Counted from the first letter of the stretch, positions 1 through 10,683 are shown. The stretch: DNA of 64,000 bases from Alsobacter sp045348435 (GCF_045348435.1 NZ_CP157484.1:4278001-4342000), one strand, 5' to 3'. Notes: generated from the letters alone by a model not told the origin. Numbers and translations: made by a program.

Positions 1-1436
1 CGCATGCGCCCGACATCCTTGGCGCGGTCGATGATCCTCAAATGGCCCGTCTTGTCGAAGAAGCCCGCGTCGCCCGAATGCACCCAGCCGTCCGGGGTCT
101 TGGTCCTGGCGGTCGCCTCGGGGTCCTTGTAGTAGGCCTGGAACACGCCGGGCGAGCGGAACATCACCTCGCCGTTCTCGGCGATGCGGACCTCCACCTC
201 CGGGGCCGGCCGCCCGACCGTGTCGGCGCGGATCTCGGCGTCCGGCTGCAGCGTCACATAAACGGAGGCCTCCGTCTGGCCGTAGAGCTGCTTCAGGTTG
301 ATGCCGAGCGAGCGGAAGAAGCGGAAGATCTCCGGCCCGATCGCCTCGCCGGCCGTGTAGGCCACCTTGATGCGCGAGAAGCCGAAGCGGTTCTTCAGCG
401 GCCCATAGACCAGGATTTCGCCCAGCCCGTAGAGCAGGCGGTCCATCAGGCCGACGCTCTCGCCGTTGAGGATGGGCTCGCCGACGCGCTTGGCCACGCC
501 CAGGAAATAGTGGAACAGCCGCCGCTTGAACGCAGCCGCGTCCTCCATGCGCACCATCGTCAGCGTCAGCAGGTTCTCATAGACCCGCGGCGGCGCGAAC
601 GCGTAGGTGGTGCCGATCTCGCGCCGGTCCTCCACGACCGTGTCGGGGCTCTCCGGGCAGTTGACGCAAAAGCCCGCCACCAGCGACTGCGCATAGCTGA
701 AGATGTGGTCGCCCACCCAGGCCAGCGGCAGATAGGCGATGGTCTCCTCGGTCTCGTCCAGCCCGTCGAAGTCGCAGCCGTTGCGCGCCGAGACCAGCAC
801 GTTGGCGTAGCTGAGCATCACGCCCTTGGGGCGGCCGGTGGTGCCGGAGGTGTAGAGGATGACGGCGAGGTCGCCGGCCGAGCCCGCCGCGATGGAGGCG
901 TCCAGGGCGGCCGCCGCGCCCGCGTCGGTCCGCAGCGTCTCGCGGCCCTCGTCCAGCAGGCGCGCGATGGCGTGCAGGCGGGAATGGTCGTAGTCGCGCA
1001 GGCCGCGGTCCTCGTCATAGACGATGCGTTGCAGCCGGGGCAGCCGGTCGGAGATCGAGAGCAGCTTGTCGACCTGCTCCTGGTCCTCCACGGCGGCGAG
1101 CTTCACGTCGGCGTGGGCCAGCACATAGGCCATCTCGTCGGCGACGCTGTCGGCGTAGACCGGCACCGGCACGGCGCCCAGCATCTGGGCGGCCATCATG
1201 GACCAGTAGAGGCGCGGGCGGTTCGAGCCCACGATGGCGATGGCGTCGCCCTTCTCCAGCCCCAGGCCCTTCAGGGCGACCGCATAGGCGCGGCAGATGG
1301 CGTTGACCTCCGCCCAGGTCCAGCTTTGCCAGATGCCGAGGTCCTTGTGGCGAACCGCCGGGCGTGCGCCGCGCGTCTGCGCGTTGCGGGCGAGCAACTT
1401 GGGAAACGTGTCGTCGCGCATGGACGCGGCGGCCAT
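1..1436 (-). CDS. AMP-dependent long-chain acyl-CoA synthetase (C-terminus outside window)
   Basis: The ligase activates a fatty or carboxylic acid with ATP and joins it to CoA in the cytoplasm. About 478 residues are visible; the gene runs off the left edge, so the C-terminal subdomain is missing. The AMP-binding P-loop LYTSGTTGRPKG lies near residues 194-205, LYGQTEA near 370 and HSGDAGFFD near 460, all typical of long-chain (FadD15-like, about 600 aa) members of the ANL superfamily. ATG at 1436 is preceded by GGGAGG nine bases upstream; an in-frame ATG at 1445 would sit directly on that site and is less likely. No partner gene is visible. Substrate cannot be read from sequence; long-chain rather than acetate is inferred from the motif context. 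Confidence 0.9.
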   Translation of the reverse strand, partial: MAAASMRDDTFPKLLARNAQTRGARPAVRHKDLGIWQSWTWAEVNAICRAYAVALKGLGLEKGDAIAIVGSNRPRLYWSMMAAQMLGAVPVPVYADSVADEMAYVLAHADVKLAAVEDQEQVDKLLSISDRLPRLQRIVYDEDRGLRDYDHSRLHAIARLLDEGRETLRTDAGAAAALDASIAAGSAGDLAVILYTSGTTGRPKGVMLSYANVLVSARNGCDFDGLDETEETIAYLPLAWVGDHIFSYAQSLVAGFCVNCPESPDTVVEDRREIGTTYAFAPPRVYENLLTLTMVRMEDAAAFKRRLFHYFLGVAKRVGEPILNGESVGLMDRLLYGLGEILVYGPLKNRFGFSRIKVAYTAGEAIGPEIFRFFRSLGINLKQLYGQTEASVYVTLQPDAEIRADTVGRPAPEVEVRIAENGEVMFRSPGVFQAYYKDPEATARTKTPDGWVHSGDAGFFDKTGHLRIIDRAKDVGRM

Positions 1437-1650
1437 CCTGGTCATCCTCCCTGGCGCGGGCGCGCCGCGCTAGCCATCCCTCTGGCGAGCGGCCTCTTGC
1501 GGGCCGTCTTCTGATCGGCGCGCGCTTAGCGCAGCGCCCGAGTTGAGGTTATCCCGACCCGATGCGGAAACAAGCTCGACTTTCGTGCAGCAAATCGGAT
1601 GCGGGTTCGGGGCGAAGTCCACGATGGTGCGAAAATGCGCGCCTTCTCCG

Positions 1651-1760
1651 CCGTCAACCCCGGCGCGCCACAGGCGCGGGATGGGGATCCAGCCGATGGT
1701 TGGAGGCAGACTGGATCCCCTTCCCCTGCGCGGCTTCGCCGCTCCGGCCGGGGATGACGG
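1651..1760. repeat. Intergenic palindromic repeat, family A copy 1
   Basis: About 110 bp with an outer inverted repeat (CCGTCAnCCCCGG at the left, CCGGGGATGACGG at the right) and an inner pair (GGGATCCAGC / CTGGATCCCC), so the whole unit can fold into one long nested hairpin. It lies in the 550-bp gap 1437-1985, which holds no gene; the rest of the gap shows nothing recognisable apart from copy 2. Confidence 0.8.
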
Positions 1761-1825
1761 AGGGGTGGTTTGGACCTTCAGAGCCACTCCGGCCCGCGAT
1801 GTTCGCAGACAGGCCGGCTTCTCCG

Positions 1826-1933
1826 CCGTCATCCCCGGCGCGCCGCAGGCGCGGGAAGGGGATCCAGCGGATGGTGGGAGGCAGACTGGATCCCCTCCCC
1901 TGCGCGGCTCCGCTGCTCCGGCCGGGGCGACGG
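1826..1933. repeat. Intergenic palindromic repeat, family A copy 2
   Basis: Same architecture as copy 1: CCGTCATCCCCGG at the left end, GGGATCCAGC and CTGGATCCCC inside, and CCGGGGCGACGG at the right end with one change in the outer arm. The two copies are direct repeats about 175 bp apart. Confidence 0.8.
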
Positions 1934-1985
1934 AGAGGTGGTGCGAGCCCGCGACGTCCGTCCCTCCCCTGGCGGGGCGGGCCGG

Positions 1986-4900
1986 CTACTCCGCCGCGAT
2001 CGCCTGCGGGCGGGGGCCAGCGCGGAACTGGGTCAGCAGCTCGGCCTCCTCGGCCTTCGCTTTCTCGACATTGCCGTCCTTGATGAACCCGTAGCCGCGC
2101 ATCTTCTGCGGCAGGGACGCAATGGCGGTCGCGAGCGCGAGGTTGCCGGCGTCGAGCTTGCCCATGAGCTCTTCCAGCACGGCCTCGTACTCGCCGATGA
2201 GACGACGCTCCATGCGGCGCTCCTGCGTGCGCCCGAAGACGTCCAGAGGCGTGCCGCGCAGGCCGCGCAGCCGGGCCAGCAGGCCGAAGGCCTTCAGCAT
2301 CCAGGGGCCGAAGGTCGTTTTCGTCGGCCGGCCCTGCGCGTCCTTGCGGCCCAGGATGGGCGGTGCGAGGTGGAAGGTGAGCGTCAGGTCGCCGTCGAAC
2401 TGGTTGCGCAGCGCCTTCATGAACTCGCCATCCGCGTAGAGCCGGGCCACCTCGTACTCGTCCTTGATGGCCATCAGCTTGAACAGCGAGCGCGCGGCCG
2501 CCTCGGTGAGGACGGTCGAGCCCGGGACGGCGCGCCCTTCGGCCTTGCGCACGCGGTCGACCCAGCCGGAATAGCGGGCCGCATAGGCGGCGTTCTGGTA
2601 GTCGGTCAGGAAGGCGACGCGCCGGGCGACGACCTCCTCCAGCGAGCCCGAGAGAGCCCGGTCGGCCGAGGGCGCCGCCTGCGGGGCGACCATGCCCTCG
2701 ACGCGGGCGGGATCGACCGCGCAGCGCCGGCCCCAGGCGAAGGCCGCCTGGTTCATCGCCACGGCCTCGCCGTTGAGCGCGATGGCCCGCTCCAGCGCGG
2801 CGGCTGAGAGCGGCACCTTGCCGAGCTGGTAGGCGTAGCCCAGCATGAACATGTTGGCCGCAATGGCGTTGCCGGTGAGCGCCGTCGCGACCCCGGTGGC
2901 GTTGACGAAGCGGGTGTTCTCCCGGCCGGCGGCGGCCACGACCGCCCGCTTGATGCGCTCCGACGGCAGCGAGAAGTCGGGATTGCGGGCGAAGTCGCCC
3001 GGCATGACCTCGGCGGTGTTCACCACCATGGCGGTCTCGCCCTGCTTGACGGCGGCCAGCACCTTCTTGGTCCCGGTCACCACGATGTCGCAGCCGAGCA
3101 CGAGGTCGGCGTCGCCGGCCGAGACGCGGATCGAGTGGATGTCCTCCGGGCGCGCCGCGAGCTTGACGTGGCTGTAGACGGCGCCGCCCTTCTGGGCGAG
3201 GCCGGCCATGTCGATCATGCCGCAGCCCTTGCCCTCCAGATGGGCCGCCATGCCGATGATCGCCCCGATGGTGACGACGCCGGTGCCCCCGACCCCGGTG
3301 ACGATGATCGAATAGGGCTTGTCCAGCCCATGCGCCGCGGGCGGCTCGGGCAGGTCGCCCCAGTCCTCGCCGGGCGCGCCGGAGACGACCGGCTTCGCCT
3401 TGCGGATGGTCGCGCCCTGCACGGTGACGAAGGACGGGCAGAAGCCCTTCACGCAGGAGAAGTCCTTGTTGCAGTTGGACTGGTCGATCTGCCGCTTGCG
3501 GCCGAACTCGGTCTCCACCGGCTGCACGGCGACGCAGTTGGACTGCACGCTGCAATCGCCGCAGCCTTCGCAGACGCGGGTGTTGATGAAGACGCGCTTG
3601 TCGGGATCCGGGAACTCGCCCCTCTTGCGGCGGCGGCGCTTCTCGGCCGCGCAGGTCTGGTCGTAGATCATCACCGACACGCCGGGCCGCTCGGACAGCT
3701 CGCGCTGGACCGTGTCGAGATCGTCGCGATGGTGGAAGCTGAGGCCCTGCGGCCAGAGCGGGCCGCCGCGCGGGTATTTCTCGGGCTCGTCCGACACCAG
3801 CGCGATGCGCTCCACGCCCTCGGCGGCCACCTGCCGGGCGATCATGTCGACCGTGAGCCCGCCCTCGTGGCGCTGCCCGCCCGTCATCGCGACGGCGTCG
3901 TTGAACAAGATCTTGTAGGTCATGTGCGTCTTCGACGCGATCGCGAAGCGCAGCGCCAGCACGCCGGAGTGGTTGTAGGTGCCGTCTCCGAGGTTCTGGA
4001 AGACGTGCCCGCGGGTCGAGAACGGCGCCTCGCCGATCCAGTTGGCGCCCTCGCCGCCCATCTGGGTGAAGCCGTCGGTGGAGCGGTCCATCCACTGCGC
4101 CATGTAGTGGCAGCCGATGCCCGCATAGGCCCGCATGCCTTCCGGCACCTTGGTGGAGGTGTTGTGGGGGCAGCCGGAGCAGAAATACGGGATGCGGGTG
4201 GAGACGTCCTTGGTCTCGGCCAGCGTGTCCTGGGCCTGCCGCAGGCGGCGGACCCGGCCGGCCAGTTCCTCGCTCTCATGATATTTGAGCAGCCGTTCGC
4301 CGAGCGCCACCGCGATGTCGTTGGGATCCAGCGCGCCCTTGACGGGGAAGAGCCACTTGCCCGCCTCGTCCTTCTTGCCAATGCAGATCGGCTGGTTGGC
4401 GGTGCCGTAGAGCTCCTCGCGGACCTGCACCTCGATCAGCGAGCGCTTCTCCTCCACCACCATGACGACGTCGAGCCCGCGCGCGAAGTCGATCAGCTCG
4501 GACGGCACGATCGGCCACGGGCAGGCGATCTTGAACAGCCGCAGCCCGATGTCGTTGGCCCGGACCTCGTCGATGCCGAGGTCGTCCAGCGCCTGGCGGA
4601 CGTCGAGATAGCTCTTGCCGACCGTGATGACGCCGATCTTCGGATTGCGCCCTCCGCTGAAGATGATCTTGTTCAGCCTGTTGGCGGCCACGAAGGCCAT
4701 CATGGCGTCGCGCTTGTAGTCCTGGAGGCGGGCCTCCATGTCGAGGATGCCGTCCTTCGGCCGGATGTTCAGGCCGCCCGGCGGCATGTCGAACTCCGGA
4801 TGGACGATCTTCACCCGGTCGAGCGAGCCGTCCACGATGGCGGTGGACTCCACCGTGTCCTTCATCCCCTTGAAGGCGACCCAGGTCCCGCAGAAGCGGC

Positions 4901-5480
4901 TCATCGCCCAGCCATACTGGCCGTAGTCGAGGATCTCCTGCACCCCGGCGGGGTTCAGGATGGGGATCATCACGTCGACGAAGTGGAATTCGGACTGGTG
5001 CGCCGTGGTGGAGGATTCCGCCGTGTGGTCGTCGCCCATGAGGGCGAGCACGCCGCCATGGCGGGAGCTGCCGGCCATGTTGGCGTGGCGGAACACGTCG
5101 CCGGAGCGATCGACGCCCGGGCCCTTGCCGTACCAGAGCGCGAAGACGCCGTCATACTTGCCCTCGCCGCGCATCTCGGCCTGCTGGGCGCCCCAGCAGG
5201 CGGTCGCGGCGAGTTCCTCGTTGAGGCCGGGCTGGAAGCGCACCTGCGCGGCGTCCAGCTGCGCCTTGGCGCGCAGCAGGTTCTGGTCGAGCGCGCCGAG
5301 CGGCGAGCCGCGATAGCCCGACACGAAGCCCGCCGTGTTGAGGCCGGCGCGCCTGTCGCGCTCGTGCTGCATCATCAGCAGGCGCACGATGGCCTGCGTG
5401 CCCGTCATGAAGACGCGGTCTTTGGAAAGATCGTATTTGTCGTCGAGGTTGACGTCGCGCAGCGAGGGCAGATCCGTCAT
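1986..5480 (-). CDS. Indolepyruvate ferredoxin oxidoreductase, fused alpha/beta/gamma type
   Basis: The enzyme oxidatively decarboxylates aryl-2-oxo acids such as indolepyruvate and phenylpyruvate to the acyl-CoA, passing electrons to ferredoxin. The 1164-aa product has the proteobacterial single-chain layout: N-terminal pyruvate-oxidoreductase/TPP region (1-400), TPP-binding domain (about 430-600, with CSGCPHNTS near 434 and GDGTYNHSG near 498), a cysteine cluster for 4Fe-4S centres (VCEGCGDCS near 637 and CVKGFCPS near 676), a gamma domain starting near 723 with GVGGTGVVTIG, and a C-terminal family-specific domain. ATG at 5480 follows GGAGGA; an in-frame ATG at 5567 falls inside a palindromic operator and is rejected. 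Monocistronic. Role in aromatic amino-acid degradation is inferred from the family. Confidence 0.93.
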   Translation of the reverse strand: MTDLPSLRDVNLDDKYDLSKDRVFMTGTQAIVRLLMMQHERDRRAGLNTAGFVSGYRGSPLGALDQNLLRAKAQLDAAQVRFQPGLNEELAATACWGAQQAEMRGEGKYDGVFALWYGKGPGVDRSGDVFRHANMAGSSRHGGVLALMGDDHTAESSTTAHQSEFHFVDVMIPILNPAGVQEILDYGQYGWAMSRFCGTWVAFKGMKDTVESTAIVDGSLDRVKIVHPEFDMPPGGLNIRPKDGILDMEARLQDYKRDAMMAFVAANRLNKIIFSGGRNPKIGVITVGKSYLDVRQALDDLGIDEVRANDIGLRLFKIACPWPIVPSELIDFARGLDVVMVVEEKRSLIEVQVREELYGTANQPICIGKKDEAGKWLFPVKGALDPNDIAVALGERLLKYHESEELAGRVRRLRQAQDTLAETKDVSTRIPYFCSGCPHNTSTKVPEGMRAYAGIGCHYMAQWMDRSTDGFTQMGGEGANWIGEAPFSTRGHVFQNLGDGTYNHSGVLALRFAIASKTHMTYKILFNDAVAMTGGQRHEGGLTVDMIARQVAAEGVERIALVSDEPEKYPRGGPLWPQGLSFHHRDDLDTVQRELSERPGVSVMIYDQTCAAEKRRRRKRGEFPDPDKRVFINTRVCEGCGDCSVQSNCVAVQPVETEFGRKRQIDQSNCNKDFSCVKGFCPSFVTVQGATIRKAKPVVSGAPGEDWGDLPEPPAAHGLDKPYSIIVTGVGGTGVVTIGAIIGMAAHLEGKGCGMIDMAGLAQKGGAVYSHVKLAARPEDIHSIRVSAGDADLVLGCDIVVTGTKKVLAAVKQGETAMVVNTAEVMPGDFARNPDFSLPSERIKRAVVAAAGRENTRFVNATGVATALTGNAIAANMFMLGYAYQLGKVPLSAAALERAIALNGEAVAMNQAAFAWGRRCAVDPARVEGMVAPQAAPSADRALSGSLEEVVARRVAFLTDYQNAAYAARYSGWVDRVRKAEGRAVPGSTVLTEAAARSLFKLMAIKDEYEVARLYADGEFMKALRNQFDGDLTLTFHLAPPILGRKDAQGRPTKTTFGPWMLKAFGLLARLRGLRGTPLDVFGRTQERRMERRLIGEYEAVLEELMGKLDAGNLALATAIASLPQKMRGYGFIKDGNVEKAKAEEAELLTQFRAGPRPQAIAAE

Positions 5481-5557
5481 GGCGTTCCTCCACGTCGACA
5501 ACGCCCCATCGGGCGCCGGGGGTCCATCAGAGGACTTCTCCGCTTCGACTTCCGTAT

Positions 5558-5576
5558 ACGTCAGCATAGCTGACGT
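5558..5576. promoter_or_regulatory. Perfect palindrome, candidate operator of the indolepyruvate oxidoreductase gene
   Basis: ACGTCAGC-ATA-GCTGACGT is an 8-bp perfect inverted repeat with a 3-bp spacer, centred 87 bp upstream of the oxidoreductase ATG. The position and symmetry fit a dimeric repressor site. No cognate regulator gene is adjacent, so the protein is unknown. Confidence 0.55.
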
Positions 5577-5626
5577 TTTTGGGGTTGGGAAGCCGAATGA
5601 TCATGGGGCCGCGGCGACGAAAGGCG

Positions 5627-5857
5627 TCACTCCGGCGCCAGTCCCCACTCCGAGTGCAGCTTGGGAATGACGGCCGAGGCGGCGGCGTCCAGCGCCGGCT
5701 TCTCGGCGTCGGTGTCGACCTCCACGACGCGCCAGGCGTCGCCCTGGACATGCTCGATCTGCACATTCGTCACCGTGCCTTTCGCGCCCAGGGCGCGATC
5801 GAGTTCGGCCGTCACGATGCGCTTAAGCTCCGCCATCGGCAACGCCTGCTTGGACAT
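5627..5857 (-). CDS. Small conserved-looking protein of unknown function
   Basis: A 76-aa, probably cytosolic protein without signal peptide or membrane segment. It starts MSKQALPMAELKRIV, has an alpha/beta-looking core with VTNVQIEHVQGDAWRV near residues 30-44 and ends in WGLAPE. The ATG at 5857 has AGGGAG eight bases upstream, which argues for a real gene; a longer in-frame extension to 6256 lacks such support and would overlap the divergent gamma-glutamyltransferase gene. I do not recognise the family. It lies directly upstream of, and in the same orientation as, the indolepyruvate oxidoreductase gene, but the oxidoreductase has its own palindrome between them, so co-transcription is uncertain. 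Confidence 0.6.
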   Translation of the reverse strand: MSKQALPMAELKRIVTAELDRALGAKGTVTNVQIEHVQGDAWRVVEVDTDAEKPALDAAASAVIPKLHSEWGLAPE

Positions 5858-5875
5858 GGATCGTCTCCCTGCATG

Positions 5876-5925
5876 GCGCCCCGACGGGGCGCGCTCTCGT
5901 GTGAATGAACGCCCCCGCGGGGGCG
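5876..5925. repeat. Two adjacent GC-rich palindromes in a divergent promoter region
   Basis: GCGCCCC-GAC-GGGGCGC (5876-5892) and the perfect 16-bp palindrome CGCCCCCGCGGGGGCG (5910-5925) sit in the 217-bp gap between the small gene at 5857 and the gamma-glutamyltransferase start at 6075. They could be hairpins or operators; nothing distinguishes these. Confidence 0.45.
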
Positions 5926-6074
5926 CATGAAACCGGGCCGGCGGCCGCCCCGGCCGCGGGCGCTCCAGCCTCAACCCGGGGCTGCGCCGGGGGGTTCCGG
6001 CTGCCATGCGCAGGCTCCGCTTGACGCGCGGCGGCCCGCAGGGTCTGCATGGCGAAAATTCCGGAGGAAAGCTC

Positions 6075-7667
6075 ATGCGCACGACCCGCAGTTTCACCCA
6101 GCCCGGCCGCTCGCTCGCGGTCGGCGAGCGCGGGATGGTGGCGACCTCCCACCCGGCCGCCAGCGTGGCGGCGCACGACGTGCTGCGCGACGGCGGCAAT
6201 GCGGTGGATGCGGCGATCGCGGGCGTCGCCGTCCAGTGCGTGGTCGACCCCCACATGACGGGCGTCGGCGGCGACTGCTTCGCCCTCTACGCGCCCAAGG
6301 GCGGCGCGCCCATCGCCCTGAACGGCTCCGGCCGGGCTCCCGCCGCCGCCACGCTGGACTGGTACGCCGAGCGCGGCGTCGCCGCAATTCCGGACGAGAC
6401 TCCCCACGCCGTCACGGTCCCGGGCGCCATCGACGCCTGGTGCCGCCTGCATGCCGATTACGGGAGCCTGCCCCTGGAGCGTCTGTTCGCGCCTGCGATC
6501 GGCTACGCCGAGAACGGCTTCCGGATCACGCCGCGCGTCGCCTATGACTGGGCCAAGGCGGCCGAGAAGCTGGCCCGCCACGAGGAGGCGGCCATCCAGT
6601 ACCTGCCGGGCGGCAAGGCCCCGGACGTCGGCGACCGGCGGGCCCAGCCGGCCCTCGGCGCCACCCTGCGCGCCGTCGCGCGCCACGGCCGGGCGGCTTT
6701 CTACGAGGGCGCGGTTGCCGACGAGATCGTCGCCACGCTGCGGGCCCAGGGCGGCCTGCACACGCTGGAGGACTTCGCCGCCCAGACCTCGAACTATGTC
6801 GATCCCATCCAGGCCGCCTATGCGGGCGTGAACGTGCACGAGTGCCCGCCCAACGGCCAGGGCCTGGCGGCGCTCGTCATCCTGCGCATCATGGCGGGCT
6901 TCGACCTCGCCTCCGCGTCGCTCAGCGAGGCCGACCGCATCCACATCCACGCGGAGGCCACCAAGGCGGCCTACCGGCTGCGCGACGTGATCGTGTGCGA
7001 TCCCGCCGTCACGCCGGTGGATGTCGACCGGGTCCTGTCCGAGCCCTTCATCGCGCGGCTGCGGGACGGGATCAGCCTCGGCCAGGCCCGCCCCGCCGAG
7101 GCGTGGGACGAGGCGATCCACCGCGACACGATCTATCTGACGGTGGTCGACCGGGACCTGAACGCGATCTCCTTCATCAACTCCCTCTTCGCCGCCTTCG
7201 GCAGCGCCATCTACGCGCCGAAGGCCGGCGTCGTGCTGCAGAACCGGGGCCTCGGCTTCAAGCTCACGCCGGGGCACGCCAACAGCATCGCGCCCCGCAA
7301 GCGGCCGATGCACACCATCATCCCCGGCATGGTGACGCAGGGCGGCCAGGCCGTGATGCCGTTCGGCGTCATGGGCGGGCAGTACCAGTCGGCCGGGCAC
7401 GCGCATTTCATCTCGCGCATCTTCGACCAGGGGCTCAGCCCGCAGGAGGCCTCCGACGCGCCCCGCTCCTTCTCGTTCGACGGCGTGCTCACCCTGGAGG
7501 ACACGATCTCCCCTGAGGTCGCGCGCGATCTGGAGGCGCGCGGCCACACCGTGGCCTTCACGTCCGACCCCACCGGCGGCTGCCAGGCGATCTGGATCGA
7601 CCGCCAGAAGGGCGCCCTCTACGGCGCCACGGACCACCGCAAGGACGGCCTCGCGCTGGGGCTGTAA
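6075..7667 (+). CDS. ggt: Gamma-glutamyltransferase family protein
   Basis: A 530-aa Ntn-hydrolase of the gamma-glutamyltranspeptidase family, made as a precursor that cleaves itself into large and small subunits and then hydrolyses or transfers gamma-glutamyl groups. Conserved features: GGNAVDAAIA (40-49), DPHMTGVGGDCF (58-69), the GSGRAPA arginine near 88, and the likely autoprocessing threonine in HRDTIYLTVVD at about Thr352; FGVMGGQYQ near 430 belongs to the small subunit. No signal peptide is seen, so it is probably a cytoplasmic member acting on small gamma-glutamyl compounds rather than periplasmic glutathione. ATG 6075 follows GGAGGAAA; in-frame ATG 6006 upstream has no comparable site. 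Monocistronic. Confidence 0.92.
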   Translation: MRTTRSFTQPGRSLAVGERGMVATSHPAASVAAHDVLRDGGNAVDAAIAGVAVQCVVDPHMTGVGGDCFALYAPKGGAPIALNGSGRAPAAATLDWYAERGVAAIPDETPHAVTVPGAIDAWCRLHADYGSLPLERLFAPAIGYAENGFRITPRVAYDWAKAAEKLARHEEAAIQYLPGGKAPDVGDRRAQPALGATLRAVARHGRAAFYEGAVADEIVATLRAQGGLHTLEDFAAQTSNYVDPIQAAYAGVNVHECPPNGQGLAALVILRIMAGFDLASASLSEADRIHIHAEATKAAYRLRDVIVCDPAVTPVDVDRVLSEPFIARLRDGISLGQARPAEAWDEAIHRDTIYLTVVDRDLNAISFINSLFAAFGSAIYAPKAGVVLQNRGLGFKLTPGHANSIAPRKRPMHTIIPGMVTQGGQAVMPFGVMGGQYQSAGHAHFISRIFDQGLSPQEASDAPRSFSFDGVLTLEDTISPEVARDLEARGHTVAFTSDPTGGCQAIWIDRQKGALYGATDHRKDGLALGL

Positions 7668-7758
7668 GCCCTATTCTACGTCGAACAATGTAATTTGAGC
7701 GCAATCCTACGCGTGATAGCGTGAAATCAGAATCCACTCCTGACTCGCGAACCGCGCC

Positions 7759-8079
7759 ATGATGAAGAAGCCGCGCAAAGCCGAATTGCAGGCCGTCACC
7801 GCCAATGGGGCCGGCGACGGCCGCGTCGTGTTCCGCACGCCGAGCGGCTGGTGGTCGCGCGACCTCGCCGAGGCGGAGGTCGCGGACGCGCCCGAAACGG
7901 CCGCAGCCCTCCTGCTGGAGGCGCAGCGCGACGCCGAGGCCAACCTCGTCGTCGACCCCTATCTGATCGAGGTGGCCCGGACCGACGAGGGCCTCGTGGC
8001 CACGCGCCTGCGGGAAGCCATTCGGGCGCAGGGCCGCCCCACCATCGACGTGCCGGGCGAGCGCGTGAGCGCGGCCTGA
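7759..8079 (+). CDS. DUF2849 protein, first gene of the sulfite reductase operon
   Basis: A 106-aa protein matching the DUF2849 family, a small Rhizobiales protein encoded just upstream of cysI in many genomes. Core features seen are KAELQAVTANGAGDGRVVF near residues 7-26, GWWSRDL near 35 and a DPYLIEV stretch near 66. Function is unknown; a role in assembling or supplying sulfite reductase is inferred only from constant linkage. The start has no clear Shine-Dalgarno site and MM leaves two adjacent choices. Upstream, 7668-7758 is the only AT-richer stretch here and must hold the operon promoter. The stop is 16 bp from cysI. Confidence 0.85.
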   Translation: MMKKPRKAELQAVTANGAGDGRVVFRTPSGWWSRDLAEAEVADAPETAAALLLEAQRDAEANLVVDPYLIEVARTDEGLVATRLREAIRAQGRPTIDVPGERVSAA

Positions 8080-8095
8080 GCCGACGGAGTCTGTC

Positions 8096-9765
<1,670 letters not shown>

Positions 9766-9769
<4 letters not shown>

Positions 9770-10290
9770 CGTCGTCAGACCTCACGGTGTTCCGGGACGG
9801 GGCCTTCAGGCCCGACCCGTGGGTCGTCCTGCCCGCCGGCGAGGCGCCCGCGGCGGACGAGCCCAGCGTGGTGGGCAAGGCGCAGTTCCTCGCCGACCGC
9901 GAGAGCCTGCTGGCTCACAATGGGCCGCTCGGGCTGCTGATCGAGGCGGGCGAGGACCTCGACGGGATCGAGGCCGATCTCGGGCGCTTCTCGCTGATCG
10001 CGTTGAACTTCCCGAAATACACCGACGGCCGGGCCTATTCGACGGCCGCGATGCTGCGCGGCCGCCACGGCTATGCGGGCGAGCTGCGCGCGGTGGGCGA
10101 CGTCCTGCGCGACCAGATCCCGTTCATGATCCGCTGCGGCGTCGACAGCTTCGAGGTGACGCACGAACCGACGCGCCGGGCGCTGGCCGCCGGCCAGGTG
10201 CGGGGCGTCAGCGTCGCCTATCAGCCCGCCGCCGCGAGCGAGGCCGCGCCGGTTCCGACGCGGCCATGGTTGCGCCTTTCGGCGCGCTGA
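9766..10290 (+). CDS. DUF934 protein associated with sulfite reduction
   Basis: A 174-aa member of DUF934, a family encoded at the end of sulfite reductase operons in alpha- and betaproteobacteria and annotated as an oxidoreductase probably involved in sulfite reduction. Family hallmarks are a central FSLIALNFPKYTDGRAYS segment (about 75-92), RGRHGYAGELRAVGDV (100-115) and a C-terminal FMIRCGVDSFEV (123-134). No cofactor-binding motif is evident. It overlaps cysI by 4 bp. In related genomes cysH (PAPS/APS reductase) usually sits between these two genes; it is absent here. The 20-residue tail is low-complexity. Confidence 0.88.
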
Positions 10291-10298
10291 AGCGGAGA

Positions 10299-10316
10299 CC
10301 GCCCGGCTCCGGGCGG
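10299..10316. terminator. GC-rich hairpin after the sulfite reductase operon
   Basis: CCGCCCGG-CT-CCGGGCGG, an 8-bp perfect inverted repeat, 8 bp past the DUF934 stop and between convergent genes. There is no T-tract, so it would be a weak or factor-assisted terminator. Confidence 0.4.
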
Positions 10317-10339
10317 GCGCGACCTGGGATAAGCGCGGC

Positions 10340-10657
10340 TTACGCGTACCAGACGGCCTTCAGGCCGATCGCGGCGTCGATGTCGGCCAGGGCGTCGCGG
10401 GCGGACGCCTCGCTCCCGAACTGCCGCCCGTCGAGGCTCGCCAGGCGTCCGCCCTGCGCGAGCAGCCGGAAGCCCGCCTCGTTGCGGACCAGCACGCCAT
10501 GCGAGCCCACGTCGCCCAGGACCAGGAAGGCGTCAGGCGCGAGATCGAGCGCCCCGAAGGGGCGATTGAACTCCTGGACCGCGAGGCTGACCCGGGCGCA
10601 AAGCCGTCCGACCCACGACGGGACGGCGTCTTTGGCGGAGGGAAAGGCGAGCGTCAT
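10340..10657 (-). CDS. Hypothetical protein
   Basis: A 105-aa protein I do not recognise. It contains VSLAVQEFNRPFGALDL near 25-41, a hydrophobic DAFLVLGDVGSHGVLV segment (about 44-59) and a C-terminal ADIDAAIGLKAVWYA. It has no signal peptide or clear membrane helix. ATG at 10657 was chosen over in-frame ATG 10711 because a sigma70-like promoter (TTGACG at 10711-10706, TACCTT at 10689-10684, 16-bp spacing on the minus strand) would place the transcript start near 10677, between the two. The AT-rich block 10685-10745 is unlike the surrounding DNA. Confidence 0.6.
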   Translation of the reverse strand: MTLAFPSAKDAVPSWVGRLCARVSLAVQEFNRPFGALDLAPDAFLVLGDVGSHGVLVRNEAGFRLLAQGGRLASLDGRQFGSEASARDALADIDAAIGLKAVWYA

Positions 10658-10683
10658 GGCGATGTCCTCGAGGAGCGTCCTCG

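Noticed and set aside
1437..1985. Possible CRISPR-like array from the two tandem repeats
   Set aside because: Only two 110-bp copies with internal symmetry and no regular short spacers or cas genes.
5481..5567. Upstream in-frame start (ATG 5567) for indolepyruvate oxidoreductase
   Set aside because: The ATG lies in the middle of the perfect palindrome and the extension is unlike the family; the ATG at 5480 has a strong ribosome site.
3135..5573. 812-codon open frame on the plus strand opposite the indolepyruvate oxidoreductase gene
   Set aside because: High GC gives long antisense frames; the translation is Arg/Ala/His/Asp-rich low-complexity and the minus strand encodes a full-length recognisable enzyme.
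5823..7637. 604-codon minus-strand frame over gamma-glutamyltransferase
   Set aside because: Overlaps a well-supported gene on the other strand and shows no recognisable motif.
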